Assembly (NCBI RefSeq): GCF_039729015.1
Contig: NZ_CP155792.1
Coordinates: 1,508,001-1,572,000 of the forward strand
Reading direction: 5' to 3'
Length of the DNA: 64,000 nt
From: Blastococcus sp. HT6-30
Lineage (GTDB): Bacteria; Actinomycetota; Actinomycetes; Mycobacteriales; Geodermatophilaceae
The notes beneath the pieces were generated by a model, which did not search any database, was not told where the DNA came from, and saw only the letters and a list, made by a program, of their open reading frames with translations. The position numbers and the translations under genes are program-made. Shown here piece after piece: positions 54,350 to 62,563 of the stretch; positions within the stretch are counted from its first letter, which is position 1; each line of letters opens with the position of its first letter.

Positions 54350-56701
54350 GTGCCCGCGAGACCGACGTCCCGCCCCGCCCGGCGACCCGGCCGGCTCGCC
54401 GGCCTCGCCGTCCTCGCGCTGCTGCTGGCCCTCGCCGCCTGGTCGGTCACCGGGCTGCGGACCCCGGAGCCGCGGCCGGCCGACGCCCCCGCGACGGAGT
54501 TCAGCGCCGCCCGCGCCTTCGCCCACGTGGCGGAGATCGCCGCCGGCGTCCACGTCGCCGGCAGCGCGGAGAACGACCGGGTCGTCGACCGCCTGGTGAC
54601 CACGTTGACCGGGCTCGGCCTCGACACCCGGGTGCAGAACGCCGTCGGGGCGCGCAGTGGCGGTGGGGGCGAGGCACGCATGGCCCGCGTGCGCAACGTC
54701 GTCGCGGTACTGCCCGGCACCGACTCCACCGGCCGGCTCCACCTGGTGGCCCACCACGACTCGGTGGCGGCCGGTCCCGGTGCCGCGGACGACGCGGCCG
54801 GGGTCGCGGCGGTGCTGGAGTCGGTGCGGGCGCTCACGGAGGGGCCGGCGCTGCGGAACGACGTCGTCGTCGTGCTCACCGACGCCGAGGAGGCCTGCCT
54901 GTGCGGCGCCGAGGCGTTCACCGCCTCCCATCCGCTGGCCGGCGGGGGAGTGGTGCTCAACCTCGAGGCCCGCGGAACGACCGGACCGCCGATCATGTTC
55001 GAGACGTCGCCGGGCAACGCGGGGCTGGCCGAGGCCTTCGCCGACGCCGCGGTGCACCCGGTGGCCAGCAGCTTCGCCGTGGAGGTCTACCGCGCGCTGC
55101 CCAACGACACCGACTTCAGCGTGCTGCTCGAGGACGGCGACTTCACGGGCATGAACACCGCGTTCGTCGACGGCGCCGCGGCCTACCACTCCCCGCAGGA
55201 CACCCCGGAGCGGCTCGACCGCGGCAGCCTGCAGGCCCTCGGTGACAACACGCTGGCGCTGACCCGGGAGCTGGGGAACCGTGACCTGGGCGCCCTGGTC
55301 CGGCCGGCCGACGACGACGCGACGTACTTCCCGCTGCCGGGCCTGCTCGTGCGGTACCCCGGCCGGCTGGTGTGGCCGCTGGCCGGCGCGGCGCTGGTCG
55401 CCGTCGCGGGGTTCGTGTGGGCGCTGCAACGGCGCGGCGGAAGCCCGCTGCGGCGGACGGCGGCGGCGACAGGCCTCGCCTTGCTGCCCCTCGTGCTCGC
55501 GCCGCTGGCGGCCCAGGGCCTCTGGCGGGCCTTGGTCGCGGTGCGGCCGGAGTACGCCTCGATGCTGGACCCCTGGCGGCCGGGCTGGTTCCGGCTGGCC
55601 GCCGTCGCCGTCGTGCTGGCCGTCGTGCTGCTCTGGTACGCGCTGCTGCGCCGCCGGGTGGGCCCGGCGGCGCTGGCCGCCGGGGCGCTGGTCTGGGTCG
55701 CCGTCCTGGCGGCGGTGCTCGCCGCGGCTGCGCCCGGCGGGTCGTACCTGGCGGCGTGGCCGGCGCTGGCCGGTGCGCTCGCCGGCACGGTCGCCGTCCT
55801 GGCGCCCGGCCGGGTGGTGGCCGTCGGCGCCGCGCTGGTCCCCGGCGTGGCGGCGGTGCTCGTGCTGGTGCCCACCGCCGCGCTGTTCCTCCCCGCGCTG
55901 GGCATGTCAGCGGCGGCCGCGCCGTCGCTGGTGGTGGCGCTGGCCGCCGTCGTCCTGCTCCCGGCCTGGGAACTGCTGTTCCCCGGTCCCGGTCAGGAGC
56001 GGCGCCCGATCGCGTCGGCGGCGGTGCCGGTCACCGCGCTGGTGGCGGCCGGGGCGTGCGTGGCTACCGGGCTCGCCGTCGACCGGTTCGACGCCGACCA
56101 CCCGGTGCCGACCCGGCTGGCCTACGTGCTGGACACCGATGCCGGCCGGGCCCGCTGGGTGAGCACCGAGACGTCGCCGGCGGAGTACACCGACCGCTTC
56201 GTGGACGGGCCCGGCGACCTGGGTGCCGACCTCCCCTACCTCGCCGGGCGGCCGGTGCTCACCGGGGCGGCCGAGCCCGCCGACCTGCCGGCGCCCGAGG
56301 TCGCCGTCGTCTCCGACGAGGTGCGCGGCGAGCGGCGGGAGCTCACGGTGCGGGTGACGCCGCGGCGCGGCTCCGTCCGGTTGGTGGACCTCGACCTGAC
56401 CGTCGACTACGGCGTGGTGACCCGCGCCCGGATCTCCGGCCGGGCGGTTCCCGACGCGGCGCTGGGGAGCGACCGCCTGCGGGTCACCTTCCACGCGCCC
56501 CCGGCCGACGGGCTGCTGGTGAGCGCCACCGTGACCGGCGACGGCCCGGTGCGGTTGCGTGCCACCGACGGCAGCGACGGGCTCACCGGGCTGCCGGGGT
56601 TCGAGCCCCGACCCGAGGGGGTGGACGTCGCCGGCGCGCACGGCTCGGACCTGGTGCTGGTCACCGCCGTGTCCGACCTCGGCCGAGCGCGCCGCCCGTG
56701 A
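54350..56701 (+). CDS. Membrane-bound M28 zinc aminopeptidase
   Basis: This 783-residue protein has a signal-anchor helix at about 18-38, then an M28 peptidase domain (about 60-320). Zinc-ligand motifs are HLVAHHDS (His135, Asp137), GAADDAAGVAAV, DAEEACLCGAEAF and AAYHSPQDTPERL. About nine membrane helices follow (about 340-580), then a C-terminal beta-rich region of about 190 residues. The peptidase-plus-helices layout recalls eukaryotic Fxna/ERMP1 and vacuolar Pff1 proteases. GTG 54350 has CAGGAGG upstream. TAGGGT at about 54306 could be its -10. Confidence 0.9.
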   Translation: MPARPTSRPARRPGRLAGLAVLALLLALAAWSVTGLRTPEPRPADAPATEFSAARAFAHVAEIAAGVHVAGSAENDRVVDRLVTTLTGLGLDTRVQNAVGARSGGGGEARMARVRNVVAVLPGTDSTGRLHLVAHHDSVAAGPGAADDAAGVAAVLESVRALTEGPALRNDVVVVLTDAEEACLCGAEAFTASHPLAGGGVVLNLEARGTTGPPIMFETSPGNAGLAEAFADAAVHPVASSFAVEVYRALPNDTDFSVLLEDGDFTGMNTAFVDGAAAYHSPQDTPERLDRGSLQALGDNTLALTRELGNRDLGALVRPADDDATYFPLPGLLVRYPGRLVWPLAGAALVAVAGFVWALQRRGGSPLRRTAAATGLALLPLVLAPLAAQGLWRALVAVRPEYASMLDPWRPGWFRLAAVAVVLAVVLLWYALLRRRVGPAALAAGALVWVAVLAAVLAAAAPGGSYLAAWPALAGALAGTVAVLAPGRVVAVGAALVPGVAAVLVLVPTAALFLPALGMSAAAAPSLVVALAAVVLLPAWELLFPGPGQERRPIASAAVPVTALVAAGACVATGLAVDRFDADHPVPTRLAYVLDTDAGRARWVSTETSPAEYTDRFVDGPGDLGADLPYLAGRPVLTGAAEPADLPAPEVAVVSDEVRGERRELTVRVTPRRGSVRLVDLDLTVDYGVVTRARISGRAVPDAALGSDRLRVTFHAPPADGLLVSATVTGDGPVRLRATDGSDGLTGLPGFEPRPEGVDVAGAHGSDLVLVTAVSDLGRARRP

Positions 56702-56704
56702 CGC

Positions 56705-56731
56705 ATGAGAGGCCTCTCATCGGGCTCTCAC
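56705..56731. promoter_or_regulatory. Palindromic operator 1 near the two-component system
   Basis: ATGAGAGGCCTCTCAT (56705-56720) is a perfect 16-bp palindrome, followed by CGGG and CTCTCAC (56725-56731). The CTCTCAT-N4-CTCTCAC pair forms an 11-bp-period direct repeat, the layout usually bound by OmpR-family regulators. It lies 35-61 bases upstream of GTG 56766. Confidence 0.65.
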
Positions 56732-56765
56732 CACCCCGTCACCGCCAGGAGGGAGGCTCACCCCC

Positions 56766-57119
56766 GTGCCGCGCCGCTCCCTCCCCGTCGTCCTCGCCGG
56801 TGTCCTGGCCGTCCTGGTGGCGGCCGGGGCGGCGTGGGCGGTGCTCGATGCCACCGGCGGCGGCGGCGCCCGGCCGGTGCCGTCGCCGATCGACGTGCCC
56901 GCGCCCGTGGTGCCGGGCGATCCGGGCGCGTCCCCCTCGGCCGGACCCGATCCGGCGCCGGACGGACCGCCGCCCGCCGCGCCCGCACCTCCGCCTGCAC
57001 CCGCGCCCCCGCCCGCTCAGCCGCGCCCGGACGTCGTGCCGCCGCCCCCGATCTCCGACGACGATGACGATGATGACGACGGGGACGACGACGGCCCGGA
57101 CGACGACGGCGACGACTGA
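56766..57119 (+). CDS. Small secreted or anchored Pro- and Asp-rich protein
   Basis: This 117-residue protein has a hydrophobic signal or anchor segment at about 6-28, then a Pro/Ala-rich spacer. It ends in a run dominated by aspartate (about 20 of the last 24 residues). The acidic tail could bind cations. GTG 56766 has AGGAGGGAGG upstream. It precedes the histidine kinase by 17 bases and lies just after operator 1, so it is probably co-transcribed with the two-component system. It belongs to no family I recognise. Confidence 0.75.
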   Translation: MPRRSLPVVLAGVLAVLVAAGAAWAVLDATGGGGARPVPSPIDVPAPVVPGDPGASPSAGPDPAPDGPPPAAPAPPPAPAPPPAQPRPDVVPPPPISDDDDDDDDGDDDGPDDDGDD

Positions 57120-57136
57120 ACGGTGACCACCCGACC

Positions 57137-58738
57137 GTGACGACCGAGGAAGCGGCCTCGCCCGGGTGGCGGCAGGACGCCCGGCGCCGGCTGGCGCCCC
57201 GGGCCGCCCGGACCCGGATCATCGGCTGGGTCCTGCTGCTGGTCCTGCTCGCCCTCGCCCTGGTCACGCTGGTGACCTGGCGGCTGCTGGTCCGTGCCAC
57301 CGACCAGCGGATGGACGTGGCGCTGGAGGCCGAGGTCACGGAGTTCTCCCAGATCGTGGCGTCCGGCATCGACCCGGAGACCGGTGCACCGTTCGCCTCG
57401 GTGGCCGACGTCCTGCAGACCGCGATCACCTACAACCTCGCCCGGCCCAACGAGAAGTTCCTCGGCTACGTCGACGGCGAGTACCGCTTCCAGAGCCGCA
57501 TCGAGGCCCCGGTCCTGCTCAGCGAGGACGCGGCCTTCACCGAGCTCGTCGGATCGGTGTCCGAGACCACGGCGGGGCGGTACGACAGCGGCGCCGGTGA
57601 GGTGCGCTACCTCGCCGTCCCGGTGACGCTGGAGGGCGATCCGGCGCACGGGGTGGCGGTCGTCGCCTACTTCGCCGACCAGGAACGCCAGGCCGCCGAC
57701 GACACCGCCCAGCTCATGCTCGGCGTCGGCGCGGTCACGGTGCTCCTGGCCGCCGCGGGCGCGTGGGTCGTGGCCGGCCGCGTGCTCGCGCCGGTGCGGG
57801 CGGTAGCCGACACCGCTCAGGGCATCACCGAGACCGACCTCTCCGGCCGGATCCCCGTCGACGACCGCCCCGCGGACGAGCTCGGAGACCTCGCCGTGGC
57901 CGTCAACGCGATGCTCGACCGGGTGGAGACAGGCGTGGCCGCCCAGCGCCGGTTCCTCGACGACGCCGGTCACGAGCTGCGGACGCCGATCACGATCGTG
58001 CGGGGGCACCTCGACGTCCTCGATCCGTCCGACCCCGGCGACGTCCGGCAGACCGTGGCCCTCGTGGACGACGAGCTGGAGCGGATGAACCGCATGGTCT
58101 CCGAGCTGCTCCTGCTGGCCCGTGCCGAGCAGTCGCAGTTCGTGCGCGCGCAGGCGGTCGACGTCGCCGAGCTCACCGCGGAGGTGTTCGGGAACGTCCG
58201 GCAGCTGGGGGACCGCGACTGGCAGCTGGGCGCCGTCGCCCGTGCCGACCTGCTGCTGGACCCCCAGCGGCTGACGCAGGCGGTCGTCGCGCTGGCCGAC
58301 AACGCCGTCCAGCACACCGCGGTCGGGGACCGGATCGTGCTGGGCAGCCGGCTCAGCGGGGACGAGCTCCTGGTGTGGGTCGACGACACCGGCCCGGGTG
58401 TGCCGCCGGAGGACCAGGCGCGGATCTTCGACCGGTTCGCCCGCGGCAGCTCCGGTGCCCGGCGCAGCGACGGGGCGGGCCTGGGGCTGTCGATCGTGCG
58501 GGCCATCGCGGCCGGTCACGGTGGCCGCGTCGAGCTGCACAGCCGCCCGGGGGAGGGCGCGACCTTCACCCTGGTCCTGCCCGCCCGGCCGGCGCCGCCG
58601 CGCGGACCGCACCCGGCCGACGCCCACCCCGGGGACCTGCGGGCCGCCACCACCAGCACCGTCGACGACGCGCTCGCCACCCCGCCGATGGGCACCACGC
58701 CCGCGGCGGCCGCACCCACCGAGGGAGGACCGCGGTGA
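57137..58738 (+). CDS. Sensor histidine kinase (HAMP-containing)
   Basis: This 533-residue kinase has two membrane helices at about 28-50 and 195-218, flanking an extracytoplasmic sensor of about 145 residues. A HAMP domain follows (about 220-270). The phospho-acceptor His279 is in DDAGHELRTPIT. N box ALADNAVQHTA, G1 WVDDTGPGVPP and G2 DGAGLGLSIVRAI complete the ATPase. An Ala/Pro-rich tail ends the protein. The stop overlaps the regulator GTG. The signal is unknown. Confidence 0.94.
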   Translation: MTTEEAASPGWRQDARRRLAPRAARTRIIGWVLLLVLLALALVTLVTWRLLVRATDQRMDVALEAEVTEFSQIVASGIDPETGAPFASVADVLQTAITYNLARPNEKFLGYVDGEYRFQSRIEAPVLLSEDAAFTELVGSVSETTAGRYDSGAGEVRYLAVPVTLEGDPAHGVAVVAYFADQERQAADDTAQLMLGVGAVTVLLAAAGAWVVAGRVLAPVRAVADTAQGITETDLSGRIPVDDRPADELGDLAVAVNAMLDRVETGVAAQRRFLDDAGHELRTPITIVRGHLDVLDPSDPGDVRQTVALVDDELERMNRMVSELLLLARAEQSQFVRAQAVDVAELTAEVFGNVRQLGDRDWQLGAVARADLLLDPQRLTQAVVALADNAVQHTAVGDRIVLGSRLSGDELLVWVDDTGPGVPPEDQARIFDRFARGSSGARRSDGAGLGLSIVRAIAAGHGGRVELHSRPGEGATFTLVLPARPAPPRGPHPADAHPGDLRAATTSTVDDALATPPMGTTPAAAAPTEGGPR

Positions 58739-59397
58739 GCCGAGTCCTGATCGCCGAGGACGAGCCGCGGATCGCCGCGTTCGTCGAGAAGGGCCTCCGG
58801 GCCAACGGCTTCGTCACCGCCGTGGTCGGCGACGGGCTGTCCGCGCTCGACCGCGCCCGCAGCGGCGACTTCGACCTGGTGGTGCTGGACATCGGGCTGC
58901 CCGTCCTCGACGGGTTCGCGGTGCTGCGGGCGCTGCGGGCCGAGCGCTGCGCCGTGCCGGTGATCGTGCTGACGGCGCGGGACAGCGTCCAGGACACCGT
59001 CGCCGGGCTGGAGGGCGGGGCCGACGACTACATGCCCAAGCCCTTCCGCTTCGAGGAGCTCCTCGCCCGCGTGCGGCTGCGGCTGGCCGGCGCCCGCGAG
59101 ACCGAGGTGACCGTGCTGACCGTCGGGGAGCTCTCGCTCGACCTGCGGACCCGCCGGGCCGACGTCGCCGGGCGCACCGTCGACCTGTCCGCCCGGGAGT
59201 TCGCCCTGGCCGAGACCTTCCTGCGCCACCCGGGTCAGGTCCTGGCCCGCGAGCAGCTGCTCAGCCACGTGTGGGGCTACGACTTCGACCCGGGGTCCAA
59301 CGTCGTCGACGTGTACGTGCGCTACCTCCGCAAGAAGCTCGGGGCCGACCGCATCGAGACCGTGCGCGGCATGGGGTACCGCCTGACGTCGGCCTGA
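58735..59397 (+). CDS. OmpR-family response regulator
   Basis: This 220-residue protein has a receiver domain (1-118) with phospho-acceptor Asp52 in LVVLDIGLPVLDG, an acidic pocket (IAEDEP), the switch Thr in VLTARD and Lys in MPKPF. A winged-helix DNA-binding domain follows (GELSLDLRTRRADV; YVRYLRKKLG; VRGMGYRLTS). GTG 58735 overlaps the kinase stop. The four nearby palindromes are its natural candidate sites. Confidence 0.95.
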   Translation: MSRVLIAEDEPRIAAFVEKGLRANGFVTAVVGDGLSALDRARSGDFDLVVLDIGLPVLDGFAVLRALRAERCAVPVIVLTARDSVQDTVAGLEGGADDYMPKPFRFEELLARVRLRLAGARETEVTVLTVGELSLDLRTRRADVAGRTVDLSAREFALAETFLRHPGQVLAREQLLSHVWGYDFDPGSNVVDVYVRYLRKKLGADRIETVRGMGYRLTSA

Positions 59398-59455
59398 CCG
59401 GCCATCCCGCCCGCCGGCTGCCCGTCCGGCCGGGACGCGGTCGGAGGTGGACGGC

Positions 59456-59494
59456 CGACGGCCCGGGTCCCCGCGAGGGGGACCCGGGCCGTCG
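59456..59494. terminator. Bidirectional hairpin terminator
   Basis: A perfect 17-bp stem (left arm CGACGGCCCGGGTCCCC) closes a GCGAG loop. It lies between the converging response regulator and acidic repeat protein genes. Confidence 0.85.
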
Positions 59495-59506
59495 GGCGCC
59501 GGTGGA

Positions 59507-59935
59507 TCAGTCGACGCTGTCGGCGCTGGGGGTGTCCGGGCTGTCGATGTCCGGGCTGTCGACGTCGGGGCTCTGGATGTCCGGGCTGTGGACGTCGGGG
59601 CTCTGGATGTCCGGGCTGTGGACGTCGGGGCTGTCGATGTCCGGGCTGTCGACGTCGGGGGTGTCGATGTCGGCGCTGTCCGCAGCGGGTGCCGCGCCGG
59701 CCGGGACGACGTCGGGGCTGTCGGTGGCGCTGCCGGCCGAGCTGTCCGCGGAGGCGTCGACGGCGGTGTCGGGCGAGGCGTCGGGGCTGTCGTCGGCGGC
59801 GACGGAGATGGCCGCCGGCGGCTGCGGGGCCGGCCCGCCGTCGGCGGCGGTGGCCACACCGATCCCGGCGGCGCCGAGTCCGGTGAGCGCGGTGCCGAAG
59901 GTGATGACCTTCCAGGTGGCGGGCGTGCGGGTCAT
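59507..59935 (-). CDS. Secreted acidic pentapeptide-repeat protein (S-P-D-[IV]-x)
   Basis: This 142-residue protein has a signal peptide (WKVITFGTALTGLGAAGIGV, cleavage after ATA likely). An Asp/Ser/Ala-rich stretch follows, then about eight tandem pentads of the form S-P-D-[IV]-[DHQ] to near the C terminus. The DNA repeats with a 15-base unit and a 30-base higher-order period. The product should be an extended acidic secreted chain. This is unlike the known pentapeptide-repeat (A[DN]LxX) beta-helix family. Two palindromic sites lie 80-116 bases upstream. Confidence 0.8.
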   Translation of the reverse strand: MTRTPATWKVITFGTALTGLGAAGIGVATAADGGPAPQPPAAISVAADDSPDASPDTAVDASADSSAGSATDSPDVVPAGAAPAADSADIDTPDVDSPDIDSPDVHSPDIQSPDVHSPDIQSPDVDSPDIDSPDTPSADSVD

Positions 59936-60014
59936 GGCGGTTCCTCCAAGAAGTGTGTGGTGCGCTGTCGAGTTCCACGCTGCCCGGCCCCAGTGAGACC
60001 TCCGGGAGACCGCG

Positions 60015-60050
60015 ATGAGCGCCCTCTCATGCCGGTGAGCGCCTTCTCAC
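60015..60050. promoter_or_regulatory. Palindromic operators 2 and 3
   Basis: ATGAGCGCCCTCTCAT (60015-60030) and GTGAGCGCCTTCTCAC (60035-60050) are two 16-bp inverted repeats with perfect 5-bp arms, 20 bases centre to centre. They lie upstream of the minus-strand acidic repeat gene, and the second overlaps the stop of the kinase-like gene. Confidence 0.65.
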
Positions 60051-61330
60051 CTGAGCCCGGCCCACTCCTCCGCCAGCGCCACCCGCGCCTCGGTCGCGGC
60101 ACCCCAGTCCGGCTGCTGCACGCGGAACGGCCCGGTCGCCAGCCCCACGAGGACCCCGGCCACCCGGGCCCGCAGCTCGCCGTCGGGCCAGCGCGCGCCG
60201 AGGAACGTGAGCACCCGTTCCCGGTAGGCCGCGACCGGCGCGGGGTCGGGCAGCAGCCCCTCCAGCAGGGCCAGGTGGGCGACGAGGGTCGCCCAGTCGT
60301 CGATCCGCGCCCCAGGCCCGGCGGTGTCCACGTCGAGCAGCCCCACCACCCGGCCCCCCTCGACGAGCAGCTGGGACTCGTAGAAGTCCCCGTGCACCGG
60401 GACGACGGGGTGGTCGCCGGCGCCCGCGGCCACCGCTGCCGTGAGCCGCTCCAGGCGCGGAGCCAGGACCGGGCACACCGCGCCCACCACGGTGGCGTGC
60501 GACCGCACCCGCGCCGACGGGTCGGAACCCCGCCGCCGGCCCGAGCCGTCCACCGCGGGAAGTCGGTCGAGCAGGGCGTCGAGGGCCGTCGGGTCGGGCA
60601 GCTGGGCCGGGTCCCCGGTCAGGGCCGTCCGCATCGGCGTGCCTGCAAGGCCGGGCAGCACGACGACGCCGTCGCCGGTGCTCGCCAGCACGGGCGGCAC
60701 CGGCACCGCCGCCCCGAGGGTGGCGTGCCGGGCCACGAGGTCCGCGGCCGCCGTCGGGCGCACGACCTTCAGGAACCAGCGGCCGTGGGGCGAGCTCACC
60801 TCCACCACCGCGCGCCGGCCCGGCCGGTACGCGCGCAACCGCAGCTGCGGTGCGCCGACGTCGATGCCGATCGAGCCCAGCCGCTCCGCGACGCCGGCCG
60901 CCGAGGTGGCCCAGCCCAGCCCGGGCAGTGCCGGGTCCAGCGGCCAGCGCCAGAGCCCCACGGTGACCGGCGCGCCCTCGACCTCGCCCTCGACGACGGC
61001 GGCCCCCGGCGGGACGGCGGTCCCGGTGGTCGCCGCGAGGTGTTCGCGGGTGGCCCGCCCGTCGGCCCAGTCGACGACCGCGGTGTGGCGGACGGTCGCC
61101 GTGCCGTCCGGGCGCAGCGTCACCGTGGCCGGCGTGAGGCTGCGCAGCCGGCCGGAGAGCGGGCCGAGCACCGCGGACCAGAGCTCCGCGGCCGGCTCGC
61201 CGAGGAGGAGCTGCAGGGAAGGCGGCCACGACGGCGGCACCCGGGCCGGGCCGAGGGGGGCGGTCTCCACCTCACCAGCCTGGATGGCGGGGGTGAACCA
61301 GGCATGAGAGCCGGATGAGGGCGCGCTCAC
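60047..61330 (-). CDS. Aminoglycoside phosphotransferase-like (APH) kinase
   Basis: This protein of about 427 residues has a C-terminal APH-type kinase fold. The ATP-site lysine is in RWFLKVV. The catalytic loop is VHGDFYESQLLV and the metal-binding motif is GLLDVDTAGPG. The loop has Gln where most APH proteins have Asn (H-x-D-x4-N). The N-terminal 200 residues look like an extra cap domain. GTG 61330 follows the nitroreductase stop by 13 bases, so the two probably form an operon; a later GTG (VETAPLGPARV) is an alternative start. The substrate is unknown, and drug resistance is not implied. Confidence 0.82.
   Translation of the reverse strand: MSAPSSGSHAWFTPAIQAGEVETAPLGPARVPPSWPPSLQLLLGEPAAELWSAVLGPLSGRLRSLTPATVTLRPDGTATVRHTAVVDWADGRATREHLAATTGTAVPPGAAVVEGEVEGAPVTVGLWRWPLDPALPGLGWATSAAGVAERLGSIGIDVGAPQLRLRAYRPGRRAVVEVSSPHGRWFLKVVRPTAAADLVARHATLGAAVPVPPVLASTGDGVVVLPGLAGTPMRTALTGDPAQLPDPTALDALLDRLPAVDGSGRRRGSDPSARVRSHATVVGAVCPVLAPRLERLTAAVAAGAGDHPVVPVHGDFYESQLLVEGGRVVGLLDVDTAGPGARIDDWATLVAHLALLEGLLPDPAPVAAYRERVLTFLGARWPDGELRARVAGVLVGLATGPFRVQQPDWGAATEARVALAEEWAGLR
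61304..61330. promoter_or_regulatory. Palindromic operator 4
   Basis: ATGAGGGCGCGCTCAC (61315-61330) is a 16-bp site of the same RTGAG-N6-CTCAY form, with one G-T mismatch between the outermost bases. It overlaps the presumed start codon of the APH-like gene. The preceding ATGAGAG-N4-ATGAGGG (61304-61321) adds an 11-bp direct repeat like that of operator 1. Confidence 0.45.
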
Positions 61331-61343
61331 CGGACGCCCGGCC

Positions 61344-61943
61344 TCACCAGCGGCCGCGGTGCACCACCTCGTCGACGCCGCGCCGTCCCCGCCGCAGCGA
61401 CGGCGACCGGCGGTCGTCGGCACCCGGGTAGCCGACCGACACGCAGCCGACCGGGCGGTACTCCCCGGGCACCCCGAAGGCCGCGCGGAAGTCGTCCACC
61501 CGCTCGGCGGGGACGCCGAAGAAACAGGCGCCCAGCCCCTCGTCCACCGCGGTGAGCAGCATCAGCAGGCTCGCCATCCCGGCGTCGACGTCCCAGTACG
61601 GCACCGGCCACCGGGCCTCGTCGCGGTCGGTCCAGCCCTTGTCCGGCTCGGCGTAGCGGTCGAGGTAGGCGCTCTTGTTGGCCAGCGGCACGATGAGCAG
61701 CGGCGCCCGGCGCATGCGGGTGAGCCACCGGTCGGGCGCACCGTCCCCGGTCGTGGCCGACCAGAAGCGGTCGCGCTCCTCGTCCGTCTCCAGCACCAGG
61801 AACGCCCAGCCCTGGCTGAAACCGGCCGACGGCGCCCGGACGGCGTGCTCGAGCAACCTGTCGCGCACCTCGGGCGGCACCGGCCGGTCGGGGTCGTAGT
61901 CGCGCACCATGCGGCGACGGCGGACGACGTCGGCGAACTCCAC
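61344..61943 (-). CDS. Nitroreductase-family flavoprotein
   Basis: This 199-residue protein resembles the FMN-dependent nitroreductase family. RRRRMVRDYDPDRPVPPEV and LLEHAVRAPSAGFSQGW are the usual N-terminal motifs, and DAGMASLLMLLTAVDEGLGACFFGVP binds the flavin. The end is VGYPGADDRRSPSLRRGRRG. GTG 61943 is the start. It precedes the APH-like gene on the same strand, in a likely two-gene operon. Confidence 0.92.
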   Translation of the reverse strand: MEFADVVRRRRMVRDYDPDRPVPPEVRDRLLEHAVRAPSAGFSQGWAFLVLETDEERDRFWSATTGDGAPDRWLTRMRRAPLLIVPLANKSAYLDRYAEPDKGWTDRDEARWPVPYWDVDAGMASLLMLLTAVDEGLGACFFGVPAERVDDFRAAFGVPGEYRPVGCVSVGYPGADDRRSPSLRRGRRGVDEVVHRGRW

Positions 61944-61976
61944 GCCCTCAGCTTGCCGCAGGGCCGCCGCGGGCGG

Positions 61977-62525
61977 TCAGGCCCGCCGGCCGAGCCGGGC
62001 CAGGATCCGCCTCGTCCGGTCGGCGTCCTCGGGCACGTCCAGGGCGGGGCGGCAGATCCCGTCCATGTGCAGCGCCGGACCGAAGACGTCCGCGCCGGCC
62101 TCGATCCGGTCCAGCTCCTCGTCGGTGAGGCCTGCGTCGGCGCCGACGGCGCGGGCGACGTCCCAGCGGTGCACGACCATGTCCCAGACGTAGAACTGCT
62201 CGAAGGCCGCGCCGACCGTGGTGGGGCCGAAGAAGCCGTCGAACGCGCGGGCGGCCACGGCCTCGTCGGACACCGCCTCGGCCACCCGCGTCGCGTGCTC
62301 CCGCCAGGCGGCGGCCGGATCGGCGGCGACGTCGGGTGCCTCGCCCAGGTCGACACCGTGCGTGGTGAGGAAGTCCCGCTGCGTCCCGATCATGTGCTCG
62401 ACGACGTCGGCGGCGGTCCAGCCCTCGCACGGGGAGGGGCGGGTCCAGCCGGCCGGGGGCACGGCGTCGAGCAGCGCGGAGAGGGGGCGGTCGGCGGCCT
62501 CGTGGCTCCTGGCGGGAGAAATCAT
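61977..62525 (-). CDS. TIGR03086-type DinB-fold metal-binding protein
   Basis: This 182-residue protein matches the mycothiol-dependent maleylpyruvate isomerase N-domain group. Motifs are PSPCEGWTAADVVEHMIGTQRDFL and FEQFYVWDMVVHRWDVARA, with His residues placed to bind a metal. Many actinobacterial members of this family are thought to use mycothiol, but the reaction here is unknown. It is divergent from the AraC regulator with only 38 bases between starts, so joint regulation is plausible. Confidence 0.88.
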   Translation of the reverse strand: MISPARSHEAADRPLSALLDAVPPAGWTRPSPCEGWTAADVVEHMIGTQRDFLTTHGVDLGEAPDVAADPAAAWREHATRVAEAVSDEAVAARAFDGFFGPTTVGAAFEQFYVWDMVVHRWDVARAVGADAGLTDEELDRIEAGADVFGPALHMDGICRPALDVPEDADRTRRILARLGRRA

Positions 62526-62563
62526 GCCCAGGAACGTAGGAGCGTGCGGCAGGCTCGGTCTTG

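Noticed and set aside
59507-59700. Regular direct repeats that look like a CRISPR array
   Set aside because: The units are contiguous 15/30-base coding repeats with no unique spacers, and they translate to a clean pentapeptide pattern in one frame.
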